Assembly (NCBI RefSeq): GCF_051020975.1
Contig: NC_135033.1
Location: 11,993,501-12,057,500, forward strand
DNA: 64,000 nucleotides
Direction of reading: 5' to 3'
Source: Osmia lignaria lignaria
Lineage: Eukaryota; Arthropoda; Insecta; Hymenoptera; Megachilidae
In this document: piece by piece, positions 26,801 through 38,028 of the stretch
Numbering within the stretch: position 1 is the stretch's first letter
How the letters are laid out: each line of letters opens with the position of its first letter
Program-made: the position numbers and the translations under genes
The notes under the pieces: generated by a model
The model's input: the letters and a program-made list of their open reading frames with translations, nothing else
Told to the model about the DNA's origin: nothing
The model's database searches: none

Positions 26801-29473
26801 AATTGAATTAGAACTTAATTACTTGGAGAATTTTCTCATTGATCTGTGATCAGTTGAACTCTTTCAAATAAAGATTTTAGTCTTTTGCTTTGCTAATATT
26901 ATTTTATGAAATATGAAATTCTTTCGTTTAACAATTAATAGATCGTAATTGACAGAGTAGTAACTGACCCGGCTCGACCGTCTGAGGGTTCTTATTAATC
27001 AGAGTCGTGTAATCAACTTCCCAAAGAAAATAGATAATTTTCTAAATATATTATTACTTTTCCACGTTGCAGAATGAAAATAGAGATGACGAAGATGAAA
27101 TCCGACGCGGGTACCACAACGAAACGGTTACAGAAACTCGAGTTAGAACGATCAGATTTCGAGCAGCAGATGAAGCAAGCTTTGATATCAATGAGAAATG
27201 CTGAACAAGAGACGCTGATACACCGGAAGCAGTATACTGACAAACAGCAACAGATCGAGGTTCTGTTGCGCGAGAAGAACATCCTGGCGCGTAACCAGGA
27301 GACCCTAGGAGAACAAATTAAGAGGCTGAACCACCAGCTGGTGGTGAGCGACTACGGTAGGCGAAAGATCGAGGCTGAATTGGACGATACAGCGCGAAAT
27401 GTCATGGAACTGACCAAACAACTGCAGACGGTTGAAAAGGAGAGGGAAAAACATAGTCAGACGATAAAGGACTTGGCATATCAGGTGAGTTTTTATCATT
27501 TGGTGTAGTGCAATATTCAACACGATATGTTTTAATACTTTAAAAGCAACGATATTTGAAGAAAAGTATCTAAATGAAATTTATATTGCGTGATTAGTTC
27601 TATATAAAATGTATGACTGCCCAATCGTTGACCTGTACTACTGAATTTAGAATGTATTTTTAGATTTTCTTATACCATTATAAAATTATTATTCACTATG
27701 TAATTTTCATTTATTAGAATCTGTACACTGTTAGCAGTTCCCTCTAAACATTACGGCGCATTAATCGTTGACTCGTACCACTGCATTCAGAGTGCATCTT
27801 CGATTACGTTAACAGGTGGAGGATCACATAAGTGAAATTAAGCTAAAGCAGCTGGAGATTTCGAATTACAAGAAGAAGTTAATAGAAGCTGAGACAAAAT
27901 ACCGTCAACAGCAGAATCTATTCGAGGCTGTCCGTGCTGAAAGAAACGCGTATAGCAAAAGTTTGGTAGAGTCACAGGACGAGACACAGGAATTGAAGAA
28001 CAAGTTGTCAGTACTTAGCCATCAGATCGAGCAGTTGAAGGAAGATATCGTGACGAAGGAGACCAACCTGATCAAAGAAGAATTTCGTACGTGGTTTTCA
28101 TTTCTTATTTTTATGGCAAACATAAAATACCATTACGTCCCAATGCTGAGAAGATCTCTCTAATGCTTCTTTACTCGAACTTCTCACGCTATCGTTTGTC
28201 TTCCAGTTCGCAACAAGGTAGAAAAAGAAAAGGAAGGCATAAGAATCGAACTGCAATCTGCTCGCAAAGACGCGAGTGCTCTGAAACGCGAGATCGAGAA
28301 GATGAAAGAAGAAGAGAAGAGCCTTCGTCAGGTAATCGCGAAGGCAGAATCAGACATAGGACGCCACAAGAAGGACATAGATACCGTGATGAACGAAAGG
28401 GATATTATTGGCACCCAATTAGTCAGAAGAAACGACGAATTGAGCCTTCAGTATAGCAGAATAAAAGTGTTGCACGGTACTCTTCAACGTGGCGAGGTTC
28501 AGTACAATCAGAGGTTGGAAGATATTAGATTGCTGAAACTAGAGGTGAACAAACTGAGGACAGAGAATACTCTGTTGACGAAGAACATAGAAAACATGAG
28601 TGATCTACGTCAGGAAGTATTTCATTTGAATCGTGATTTAACCAGAGAGAGGCTGAAGGTTATGGCACTGGAAGAGGAAGTACAGACTCCATTGAATATT
28701 CATAGATGGAGAAAACTTCAAGTATATCGATCTTTATTATTGTTAATGAAGAAATTTTCGAAAAACGTTTTATCGATATTTAATATGAAATCCGTTTTTC
28801 TGGACTTTTTAATAGGGTTCTGATCCTTCCACCTATGAATTGTTGAGGAAAACTCAAATTCTTCAAAAGCGAGTGATTAAAATGGCTCACGATATAATTG
28901 GAAAAGAAAAGAAAATTAAAGATACGGAGAAATTGTACACTAATCTTCGTGAAGTTCTGTCGCAGCACCCAGGACCCGAGGTGGCGATTTCTCTGAATAA
29001 AACTCAGAAAGCCTTGCGTGAAAGGGGAGAAGAAATGAAGGTAACTCAACAAATTTCTTTATATACGTTTTTAATTTTTCTGCTTATATCCATTTTTATA
29101 GTTTTCTAATATTTTAAACAATTCTGCGAGTCTGCAGCAGCTCTAGAAAAAATTCAAGCATAAATTTTTCAAACTCCAATTCATAAGAATATTTCTTTAG
29201 TGTCTGATCGCAGAATTGAACATGTATGAAGTCCAGATCTGCGATTACAAGGTCGACATGGAGAAGATGAACAACGAGATAACAGATCTAAAGAAAAAAT
29301 ATTACACTCAAAAACGAAAGTTACAAAAATCGAAGGAATTCAAACCAAGACGAAACAGCGACACAATGCTACCAGTGGTAACTCGTTCCGCAAAGAAATT
29401 CTGCGGTGGAGGCTTTAACATGGCAGCTCCTACCCCGCGAAACTGTTTTCTCGTACACTCTGCAAGTAGATGA
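20818..29473 (+). CDS. CFAP58: CFAP58 (CCDC147 family), cilia- and flagella-associated coiled-coil protein, complete, 11 coding exons
   Basis: Spliced coding exons: 20818-20850, 22021-22107, 22484-22612, 22794-23026, 24572-24848, 25496-25728, 27073-27484, 27816-28086, 28207-28721, 28816-29040, 29201-29473. All junctions are GT-AG and all phases close, giving 895 residues (vertebrate CFAP58 is about 870). The protein is almost wholly predicted coiled coil, rich in Glu, Lys, Gln and Leu, with no signal peptide or membrane segment. Family landmarks are seen in order: QQQNLFEAVRAERNAYSK (499-516), ERDIIGTQLVRRNDEL (622-637), PLNIHRWRKL (720-729), SDPSTYELL (732-740), QHPGPE (780-785), AELNMYEVQ (809-817) and a final GGGF (874-877). 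The known role is in building the sperm flagellum and motile cilia. In an insect this means mainly sperm tails and possibly sensory cilia. The start is fixed by an in-frame TGA at 20800 upstream of the ATG. Confidence 0.93.
20851..22020 (+). other. CFAP58 intron 2
   Basis: A 1.2-kb intron. The first 700 bases are AT-rich and show nothing. The last 300 bases (about 21720-22020) are GC-richer, and a frame stays open there into the next exon, but no splice site or homology supports extending the exon upstream. Confidence 0.6.
22021..22107 (+). CDS. CFAP58: CFAP58 exon 3, acidic serine-rich N-terminal segment
   Basis: The acceptor TTTCAG ends at 22020 and the donor is GTGAGG. It codes for 29 residues in phase 0: an acidic Ser/Glu-rich run (DDGSEDSEAPSEG), then STFCTLEKQYEK, which lines up with the start of the vertebrate coiled coil. 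The acidic run holds several S-x-x-E/D sites of the casein kinase 2 type. Confidence 0.85.
22484..22612 (+). CDS. CFAP58: CFAP58 exon 4
   Basis: The acceptor CCTTAG ends at 22483 and the donor is GTATAA. It codes for 43 residues (41-83) in phase 0, coiled coil, including RFKDKYTTLFESLYNAHR. The preceding 376-base intron is AT-rich and shows nothing. Confidence 0.9.
22794..23026 (+). CDS. CFAP58: CFAP58 exon 5
   Basis: The acceptor TTTCAG ends at 22793. The donor GTAAGT sits inside the GAG-GAG codons and leaves two bases of a codon. It codes for residues 84-160 plus a split codon. The sequence is heptad-rich coiled coil with EEVFANEEKIRELTETI at its start. Confidence 0.92.
23027..24571 (+). 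other. CFAP58 intron 5 with repeat copy D
   Basis: A 1.5-kb intron. It contains a short GT-rich run near 23936-23948 and a minus-strand copy of dispersed repeat family 1 at 24411-24463. A plus-strand frame at 24056-24244 has no recognised domain. No RNA gene is seen. Confidence 0.6.
24411..24463 (-). repeat. Dispersed repeat family 1, copy D
   Basis: TAAAATTTAGAAAATGAAAA at its left end is identical over 20 bases to copy C at 52950. Both continue with an AT-rich block and a CCAT core. It lies in CFAP58 intron 5 in the orientation opposite to copies A and B. Confidence 0.55.
24572..24848 (+). CDS. CFAP58: CFAP58 exon 6, with tandem acceptor
   Basis: The acceptor is TAGCAG (24569-24574), so splicing at either AG keeps the frame and includes or omits one Ser codon at residue 162. 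The exon completes the split codon and codes to residue 253, ending at the donor GTAAGG in phase 0. It is coiled coil, containing EELIAKTDNLH at its end. Confidence 0.92.
25496..25728 (+). CDS. CFAP58: CFAP58 exon 7
   Basis: The acceptor TCTAG ends at 25495. The donor GTAACT leaves two bases of a codon. It codes for residues 254-330 plus a split codon (AANSSIQAAADNIFRLES at the start), coiled coil. The preceding 647-base intron is AT-rich with a frame on the minus strand but no recognised element. Confidence 0.92.
25729..27072 (+). other. CFAP58 intron 7
   Basis: The second longest intron lying wholly between coding exons, 1.34 kb. A minus-strand frame of 149 codons (26020-26469) lies in it and is rich in Arg, Cys and Asn, with no domain I know. 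A copy of dispersed repeat family 2 lies at 26958-26995. Confidence 0.55.
26958..26995 (+). repeat. Dispersed repeat family 2, copy E
   Basis: ACTGACCCGGCTCGACCG followed by TCTGAGGGTT. The same spacing of TGACCC, CTC and GAGGGTT is seen at 48684-48716, and in reverse complement at 58117-58156. It was read by eye and there is no coding content. Confidence 0.5.
27073..27484 (+). CDS. CFAP58: CFAP58 exon 8
   Basis: The acceptor TTGCAG ends at 27072 and the donor is GTGAGT. It completes the split codon (K331) and codes to residue 468 in phase 0. It is coiled coil throughout, with VLLREKNILARNQETL matching the family's LLRERDILNKN-type stretch. Confidence 0.95.
27816..28086 (+). CDS. CFAP58: CFAP58 exon 9
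   Basis: The acceptor AACAG ends at 27815. The donor GTACGT follows GAATTTC and leaves one base of a codon. It codes for residues 469-558, including QQQNLFEAVRAERNAYSK, one of the most recognisable blocks of the family. The joined product reads EEFLRNKVEKEKE across the junction, as expected. Confidence 0.95.
28207..28721 (+). CDS. CFAP58: CFAP58 exon 10
   Basis: The acceptor TTCCAG ends at 28206 and the donor is GTATAT. It completes codon 559 and codes to residue 730 in phase 0. It carries ERDIIGTQLVRRNDEL, EVQYNQRLEDIR and PLNIHRWRKL, all near-identical to vertebrate CFAP58. Confidence 0.96.
28816..29040 (+). CDS. CFAP58: CFAP58 exon 11
   Basis: The acceptor AATAG ends at 28815 and the donor is GTAACT. 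It codes for 75 residues (731-805) in phase 0, starting GSDPSTYELLRKTQILQKR and including the QHPGPE motif. Confidence 0.95.
29201..29473 (+). CDS. CFAP58: CFAP58 exon 12, last exon
   Basis: The acceptor CTTTAG ends at 29200 and the stop TGA is at 29471-29473. It codes for residues 806-895: AELNMYEVQICDYK, a basic KKKYYTQKRKLQK stretch, then a non-coiled tail with the conserved GGGF. The tail after GGGF is about 18 residues, with a different sequence from vertebrates. Confidence 0.95.
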   Translation, partial: CLIAELNMYEVQICDYKVDMEKMNNEITDLKKKYYTQKRKLQKSKEFKPRRNSDTMLPVVTRSAKKFCGGGFNMAAPTPRNCFLVHSASR

Positions 29474-29557
29474 ACTCGATTGGGGTTTCTAAGGGTGACA
29501 GGGAAGGGGTGCAGCCCGTTCTATTTGCCAAAGGTGGCGATACGACACTGTAATGAA

Positions 29558-29563
29558 AATATA
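29558..29563 (+). terminator. Candidate CFAP58 poly(A) signal, AATATA variant
   Basis: AATATA lies 85 bases after the stop. A GT-rich stretch (TTCTGTTGTGTGC and following) comes about 18-45 bases downstream, as expected for a cleavage site. No AATAAA occurs in the first several hundred bases after the stop. The 3' UTR would then be about 100 bases. Confidence 0.4.
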
Positions 29564-31732
29564 ACAGTGTACTTGACAGAATTTCTGTTGTGTGCTTTTC
29601 GTGTTTTCGAAGCTTTGCTCTCTGCTCTGTCGTTTTTCCCCGGTCCTCTTAATGTCTGTCAATATTTGCGACCACAGTCTCTGTTTTGCTCGACCATGGG
29701 AATATAGCGTTGCTGATTGCTGTCCAGTAACTACCAGGGTAAGTCTGTTTTCCGTTTCCCCTTATCAGTGAAACAGGTATTTAACAAAGTAAGTCGTTAT
29801 ATCTTTTTCTATTGATATACGAATAATATATGAAGGTACAAGTTCATACGGGGATATATATACAGATGTGCGTTATAGTTTACCAACTAATATCGATTAA
29901 TTTCCTATAATCATTCCTTTCCTTCCCCATTCCGAGTATTGGAAACGTTCCTACTGTGTCTGGCACAGTTTGTGGTTCATGGTACGCGGCAAGTAATAGC
30001 CAAAGCAATTGCAGGGACCGCAGATAAACGCTTCGGGAGTGTTCATCGACGCGTAAATCGAACGTTGCTCGAACGGACATCAAATTAAGCAATGATCCGA
30101 GCAAGGAAGCCAATGGAAGAGGAAGCAGGTATACGACGTCTCGAAGAAACCACTTCGTTTTCCGTTTAATCAGGTATGGTTCAATCGCAGGCGACTGTGT
30201 TGAATTTTTTCAATTTCAAATAAAATAAGAACAATATTAGAAATATTAGAAATATTATTTTAATTTTGAAATATTTTGTTATATTTATTGCTTATAATTT
30301 CAAATGACGTGGCAATCGACGTGATGAAAAAAGTCTATTTTCCTGAATTTTGCTCATCCCTGATAAAAAATGAAATTTCAGTCAAAGGTATAAATTATTC
30401 GTGAACATGTTCTTAGAGCCACGAACGAAATATCATTTTAGAAGGTGTAGGTAAAGGTAGCGACAGTGTAAGTTCACGCGGATGTCCTTAAAGGCACCCC
30501 GGAGGATCGGCCGGATGTCGAAGATTCATGCGGACAGCAATATCAAGCCACTAGAGATGTTCCGTAGCTGGTAATTCCATTTCAGATGAAAGTAATTCAT
30601 CCCAGACCGAAATAGATACGACCTTTGAATTTACTAAGGAAATTTATCGAACCTTCGATGCCTAAGAAATCGCATTGGGAGAGACGAGTAATAAACGAAT
30701 ATAGTATCGAGTGTAATTAGTAGTCGAATGTAATTAAGAAGAATTATGTTCCTGGAAAAATCTGGATGCAAAATAGACGTTTGCCGGAGCTTAAACGCAG
30801 AGAGAAGCTTAAGCTGAAAGTAGCCTTAATACAATTCTCCGGAAACGAAAGTAATATTCTCAATAAGCTGAAGACGAAAGATGAATCCTTGATTGAGCTC
30901 GATACTTTTAGAGATGGGTCTTCGAGAAATTTATAAGAGTTTCAACATTTTTTATTAATGTCATAGTGGCAATAATGGCAATAATTGAACATTATTACTG
31001 TTACTATTAAGGAATGATGATATTATCTCGATTTCAGTGCTGACATCAAAGTATAGTGATAACGAGGTAGTAATACCGGATAACAATGTATAGGAACCAC
31101 CCAGTACATTGATCAAATTCGTATCACGATTGCCGGATTGATGCACCATCACGCCTTGTTTACATAATTCAGGTTTCGATTAACATTGCATCGGCAAGAG
31201 CCGTGTAATCCGCGAGCTCAGGTAGAACAATTGTCAGAATTAGGATGCGTGCTATCGTACGTTGTCCAGTTAATTGCATTATACATATTAATATAGACCT
31301 CCTATTTACCAGGCTTTAACGTGCAATATTATTTAAAGATTTATGCTTGCTCATTTAAGCATTACAAATTTTAATATATTTTATGAAACTTTATTGTTGA
31401 AAAGGTGCATAATTTTTCATATTTTTGCAATAATTTGATTAAAAATATCATATTGGTGAATTTTAATGACTCCGAAATTTAAAATTTAATTATTTTATTT
31501 TGAAGTTTGTTTAATTAAATTTGTTTCCACCCTCGTTATTTTTCAATTCTCATTTTTGAAATTTGCAAACGTAAACCATATCCAATAGGAAAATTTTCCT
31601 GTTGAACACAGCTTACACCCACGGTGCAAACTGTAAACCACGAAAGCCTGAAATCTCTAATCTAGTCATTTTTCAACTTTAATCTACCTCCATAAATTCC
31701 ATAAGCTAAAGCTATAATATTTCAACTTAAAA

Positions 31733-31759
31733 GAAAAAAAAAAAAAAAAAAAAAAAAAA
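31733..31759. repeat. Poly(A) run
   Basis: An A-rich run, nearly all adenines, after AACTTAAAAG. It could be the tail of an old retroposed copy, but the sequence before it shows no recognisable gene or element. Confidence 0.7.
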
Positions 31760-33692
31760 CTATCTTCTGCGTGAAATCTCAGCTTGAAAATGTTCGAATC
31801 GAATATCCTGAGGATCAGAAACGATTGTTGAAGTTCAATTATACAGAAAATGTCTTTATGTAGAGGGTGGTTATTTTTCGAGAGAGTACGTCAGCCTTTC
31901 CCCGGCAAGAAAATCCAATATCTGAGGTCTTTCACTTCCTTCGAATATCCGGCTCGATTCAATTCTTCCAGAAGGATGCGCAACGACCTCGTTGATTTTC
32001 GGAAATAACATACGAATCTCAGAGGAGAGTCGTTACTTATGGTTCGACTGTAACTCCATTCGATACGGTAATATCGCGTGTTATGGATTCCATCGACACA
32101 ATCGACATTTTATCACTTCCACTTTTTGTCTGGGGAAACAAATATTTTAAAAGGCGATTCTTCTAATCTGCTTTCGAAATAGAGGGATGGTCAAGAAGGA
32201 CTTTTTCTCGCAAGCGACTTTTATAAATTATCCTTTGTTCGTCGCGTGCCAGCGGCGACGTCTTTTTTCCAGCGACGGCTTTTGCGGCTAGTTTCTCCTC
32301 TAACAGAGAAACGTACCAGCATTCCTGCTGGTTCTTGTGCATTTTTTTGTCCGTCCAGAACGCGTTGCTACCCCTTTTTACCAAAGCCGCGTTTCTCTTA
32401 CATATTCCGGCCCATTCTTTGCACAATTATTCAAACAGGCTGCAGCAGCCTTTTTTCGCGTCCGCCAAGCGTTCTTGTAAAGGAATCACGGTTATTCTAC
32501 CAGCTGATACCGTTTAGAAAATGTAACGCTTTCATTTGAGGCTCGAGATAAGAGTACTTCTTTTTTATTGGTTCTACTTTGACGGCTCTTTTCAATTTTT
32601 CCATATGGATGAGAGTGAATAAAAAGGAACTAGCTGGCAAATATTTTATTAACTTCTTAAAAGTTTCTGGAAAATCGACGCGTGTCACTTTGGTGGCGTT
32701 TCAAAATTCTTGATATTATTCTTTAATACAACGTGTTCAATTTTGCGGAACGTTTTTAAGGAATCAATTTTTTAACACCGCAACTTTCTTCCTTCGACAA
32801 ACTTCCGTGTCGGCTCTTATTTACTGTCACATGTCTTTCCTTTCAAAGTTGAAATTGGCTTCGATAGCTGCGCTGAAAGGAGAAACTATCTCAGCAATAT
32901 TTTGAAAACTTCCAGCTTTCTTCTGTTGTTGTTCCATTAGCCGAGTACTGGCCACTAGAGTATCTCGAATTCGAAGGTAATTTCCTTGAAAAAGAGAAAA
33001 GAAAAATAAAGAAGTAGATTAGAACTTCATCTTGAAATTTCGTCCAATTTTGCTTCCTTAATTCCATTTAATGGAGACAAATTTGAAACTTCTTCAAACT
33101 TTTATAGTCAGGTGAAAGGAAGGTATTATAACTCCTTTCCTCTATCTATAACTCTGTGAAAATGATTGTTTACACAAGCTTTGCATGGGGAATTACTTGG
33201 CGGTGCTCGTCTTCACTGAAAATTTGAAAGCATCAGAAACGAAGGGAAATATACTGGATCGAACTGGTAAATAGAACGAGAAGCATTATTTGTGCAAATT
33301 GTTAAAGTTTGCTCGCACAATATTTACGGTACCGTTTGATGAATACATATCACGCGACGCCTCTCTTTACTCTGAAAATACACTTTAGGAACGTCGTTTT
33401 TTTTCACAACTAGAGAAACGAGCTTTGCCTGAACATAAAATATTTTTGATCGGAATTTTCAATCAATTTCTCTGACGAATGTTCTTTATTGAGAAAGTTC
33501 AATCGTTTATCCTTTAATTAGAAGCGAAGAGATAGGTCAGCTCCCGTAAAAATTTTAGAATTTTAGAAATTTGAAATTTTGGAATTCTGAGATGCAAGAA
33601 ATCGGAAATTTTGAAATTCAGAGATTTTAGAATCTGAAAATTTATAGACGATGAACACCGGTAACTATTTCCATTATAATTGTAATTTTCAT

Positions 33693-33708
33693 TTTTTTTT
33701 TTTTTTTT
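33693..33708. repeat. Poly(T) run
   Basis: An uninterrupted run of about 16-18 thymines in AT-rich DNA. Just upstream (33545-33650) are diffuse repeats of the GAAATTTTGGAATT type. No element was recognised. Confidence 0.7.
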
Positions 33709-34656
33709 ACAAAGAAGTTTTTACTTTTCTGGCTTCATCATTTTCATAGTAAGTATACATTTAATACATCCTCGCTGTGGTTCAACAGTGGAATCACCAA
33801 AGTTTTCTAGCAACTCGCGATCATAAAAAATTACGATGACCATAAAATGGCTGTGGCGCGGAAAACAGAAGGAAATTCCGTATTAAATGTCACAAAGAAA
33901 CATTCCACTTTCATTTCAAGATTAAAGTAATTTCTGCAACAAAGTACGTGCTTGAACCGCTTTTTCTACCCTTAAGTAAATGGTCCCCTTAGACCTCCTC
34001 TTGATACGGAATTGGTACGAGGCCCTTTTCCAATTCTACTAAATATTGTTCCATATTTTAGAAAATATTTCATTAATTATTAAGAATCATTAATAATAAC
34101 AAGATTAAATAAATAACGATATTCTTATAAATTCCTTGTATTTTATCAAACAGTATGCAATTTTAAAAGGGTCTATGTTATCTTTGTGCATCGTTGGTAG
34201 ATAACTTAATTTCATCTTCGACCGATTATCGATTATCAGTCAGTGTCGTACACGGAATTCGAGTTAATATCCGTGGTAGCCAATATTGCAGGCTTTGCCA
34301 CACGAAGGGCAACTTAGTATTGTGAGGCTAATGCTATGGGAACGGTTAATTAAATTTTGTTAGCTTCCAAATTAAAGTCCCCTCAGATCTCGTAGAAAAT
34401 CTCTGCTATCGCACTTTATCGTTCTCCGTAATTATTTAGTCTCTCTACTTTCCTCGAATTAATTAACATGTTCCAGCCCAGTAAAGATTTAGAATTTAAT
34501 TACTGTGATATCAACACGTTGCTCATTTATAAAATCTTCTCTTTGATTTATTATTAATCTGTAAGTGTTGAAAATGTTGGGTACACTTGGATATGCATTT
34601 GTTAGAAAATATTGGAAAAAATATATATGTTTTTTTTTAGATGTTCATTTTTAAAT

Positions 34657-34683
34657 ACTATATATAAATTATTTATATATAGT
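34657..34683. repeat. 27-base AT palindrome
   Basis: ACTATATATAAAT, one central base, then its exact reverse complement. It is able to form a cruciform but is AT-rich, so chance or slippage origin is likely. Confidence 0.6.
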
Positions 34684-37627
34684 TATTAATTAAATAAATT
34701 GATTTTGCGAATTTTATCAGTATTAAGAAATTCGGACACATTTGTGCCTATCATTAAATTCTGAACTTTGTCTGCTGTCTGTCCATAACTACTGTCCGAC
34801 CATGTCTGTCTCTGACTACTGTCGGAATCCAGCTACGGTTCACTCTCCTGTACGAATTTCTATTCAAATATCCAACAGTAGTTTGTTACTTAAATACATA
34901 CGGTTCTATTTTCCCTATTCTCAAAAATTTTAGAAAAAATAATTAACCTTATCTCAGTACGCATACGTACGTTTGTATATTATCAAGTGAAACATATTTA
35001 TGATACCTTAATTAAAAGATTGAAAGGTGTTAATTTAAATGGCTTTTACGAACAATGATGGACTTTCATCTACTTTATTAATTTTTAACACAGGAGTTAA
35101 TTATGTAAACGGTCGAGGAGAGTTTTATTTAATTAAAATTTTAAACTAAATTAACGTTTCTTACAATTAAGTGTTTCGTTTGCAGAGCATTCTATCTTCT
35201 CCTCCATTTACTAATTAACTAAAAGCATTACTTTCACACACAGTTTACTCCGTAATTACCTTCAAATTACAATAAATACAGCTTATTCCGACGGATCGTT
35301 ATAGCTTTATTTTCTTACACACCCGCTTCGTTTTATGAACGTGAATATACTGCTGGAATAAATGGTACCTCATTTAATTCTAAAATAAATGTACCGATAA
35401 ACTCTCTGTGCAATTAACAGCCTAACAGTACGCTGTTAATTCTACAGATGTACATGCGTATTGTACATAATTCAGCTCTGTATTAAATGTTCTGGCATAA
35501 TTGTAGAAGCAATTAAAGAAAATGAAAAAGCGCAACATTTTAGTAAACTCGGTATGATTTACAACTGAATCATGAACTTTGTTTAACAGAATAAAAATGA
35601 AGAGGTTTCTGTAAAGTTATAAGAGTTCATCCAATCGAATAGGAATGGACGGCTGTCTTCCTGGGCCGTGACTATCGAAATATTTTGATCGATAAACCGT
35701 CGATCGTAGCTCGCGGTGATAATGGCTTGTCACTCAAACCTTGTCAATTTTCGTTATCACGATGAACGTGCAAAGTTCAGTTTCTGCGCTCAGTACTGTC
35801 ACGAGGATTAGAATTTTATGATTACATAGATTGAACTAGTCGTTTGAAACTATACTCTGTCCTGAGTTAAATATTATTCGTGCCTTATAGAGGAAAGGAA
35901 TTTTACAATATTTTCATGGAAAATATGAAAATTATCATTTTTCATAACAGGAATTAGAAAGAAAGGTACATTGCTGTGGTGTTTTCGTCTATTGAAATGT
36001 CGTACAGCTCGGTTTACAGATGTACGATCGAAATTTGTAAAACAATTATGGTTGGTAACAGGATACGGGCAGCTTGCAGCCTGTCGAATTCGCAGGACCC
36101 TGCCGCACAGTATATATCTACATACATATGTATCTTGTGTAATTGTTTCCGCCGTGGTGAGTTCGCTACAAAGTTAGCGTAAACCGAACTTGCCGTGAAC
36201 ATCGCGAATGTTTAACAAGTAGAAGCTAAACGTTTCCTATTGGAAATCCACTTTAAATTGCAATCAACTGACTTATGAATTAATTCATAACGTGAAGTGA
36301 TTATACTGCGTTTAACTCGTTTATGTATTTTCTTTTCACTGAATCTTAAGTGGCATTCTGCAATAACTTTATGATATCAAATCTTTGTAAACTCAAGCAG
36401 TCACATTGAAAAATGTGAACAAAGGGTTTGTGTTATCAAATCCTTATCAGCTCTAATAAAGTAGATCTTGCTAACGAGTCTACTAATGGATTTAGGCCGA
36501 AATATCGTTTCCTCTAATTTCCGCAGGAAACAACAGTGTCCATTTTCCAAATGGATGATCCTACAGGGAATCTCGATGTATCATATGAATCAAGGAATGA
36601 TACGATGTGAATTCAGCCAGTACAAATGCCTGAAATACGTGCTGAAAATATGTTTCTGTACGTTTCAAGCAGACGTAGATTCGTATTCTGCATAGTTTCA
36701 ATAACTCTGGAGTTTATTTTGGTATCTTGATGTAAGCGTTAAGTTAATTAATTACAACAGTGCAAATAACGATGCAAAAAATGATATGAAATCAGATGCA
36801 ATCGAATGCATAGAATATTCGATTGAAATATGACCATTGAAATTATGGTCAGCAATTTCCTATCCTTCGATTATCTTTAAACGGAATACGTGTTGTTCAT
36901 TCACATAGATTATAGCGTTTTCCAAAATGAAATTGTGGTTTAGATTAGTAACAAGAACATCGCTGCAGTATTTCGGTCAGCTTTACTGCACTATAGGTGC
37001 ACTTGACTGCATGCATGTAAATGATACGAAATTACTGTTCGTAGATAAGTTGGGTAGCATTGATAAGGTGTAGAACTTTATTACAACAATTAGATACAAC
37101 AGAATTCATAATAAATTTTTGTTTTTTTCGTATCGAATATTTTTATCGTATCTTGGTTAATTTTTCAAATTTGTGTAATAGGCGAAATAATAATTAAATG
37201 CAGTAGAATTTCAATTATCAAAATTAACAGATTATTATAAAAATTAGATTTTCATCGATTATTCTGTTCACGAATTGAATTCCTTCAAGTCTTAACGAAT
37301 ACAATGAACGGGCTAATGTCTATACTTATCAGCAAGATTGATCTATTTTCGTACGAAAATTTATTCACATCCGTGAGAAACTTTTTTCCAAGAAATCTAC
37401 AGAGTATAAAAGATACGATTACATGGGCTTCGTTTGATTTATGCAGAATTCTTTCTTTCGATCGTGACCTAAGCTATTGCGCGCTTGCTCCAATTGACCC
37501 ATTCATTAATAATGACAGATCATTGCTCTTCATCCACGTTCCTTCGATCAATTTCCAATGCGCATTAAATTGCAAATTGTCTTTGGTCGACTTTTACACT
37601 AAATTTTGAGTAACTGTATATTAGAAT

Positions 37628-37649
37628 AATAATAATAATTATTATTATT
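37628..37649. repeat. AAT/ATT microsatellite palindrome
   Basis: AAT triplets turn into ATT triplets and form a perfect 22-base palindrome. This is a typical trinucleotide microsatellite junction. Confidence 0.7.
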
Positions 37650-38008
37650 TAATATTTCAAATATGATTTAAATTAAAAATATTAATAATTTCTATAAACT
37701 GATTTAAAATACACAAAATAATAATGAAAATATTTAATAGCAATTATTCAGAATTATTCCCCGTGTCCTAGGGAACCCTAGATCGATGCGTTAGGGCTGC
37801 CAACCTATCGATGCACTTCACGAAGTGTTCCGGTTGCATCTGACGTTATTAGTACCCAAGCTAGAGTGCTCTCTGTTCGATAAAACGTGTACAGGCGCAC
37901 GTGAGATCGGATTAACGATCGGTATAGACCTTCTGTCCCACAATGATAGCCGGATTCAAGCGGGACAATGAGAGTTCGGAGACGAGGCTGACCGAATCGT
38001 GAATAATA

Positions 38009-38028
38009 GTTGGTGCCCGCGCACCAAC
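38009..38028. repeat. GC-rich 8-bp stem-loop
   Basis: GTTGGTGC, loop CCGC, GCACCAAC. It is the tightest GC-rich hairpin seen in the window, inside the GC-richer patch at 37740-38100. Its role is unknown. Confidence 0.5.

Noticed and set aside
22830..29109. Many single-frame ORFs inside the CFAP58 region treated as separate genes
   Set aside because: They are pieces of CFAP58 exons read through into introns. Splice sites and phases join them into one protein.
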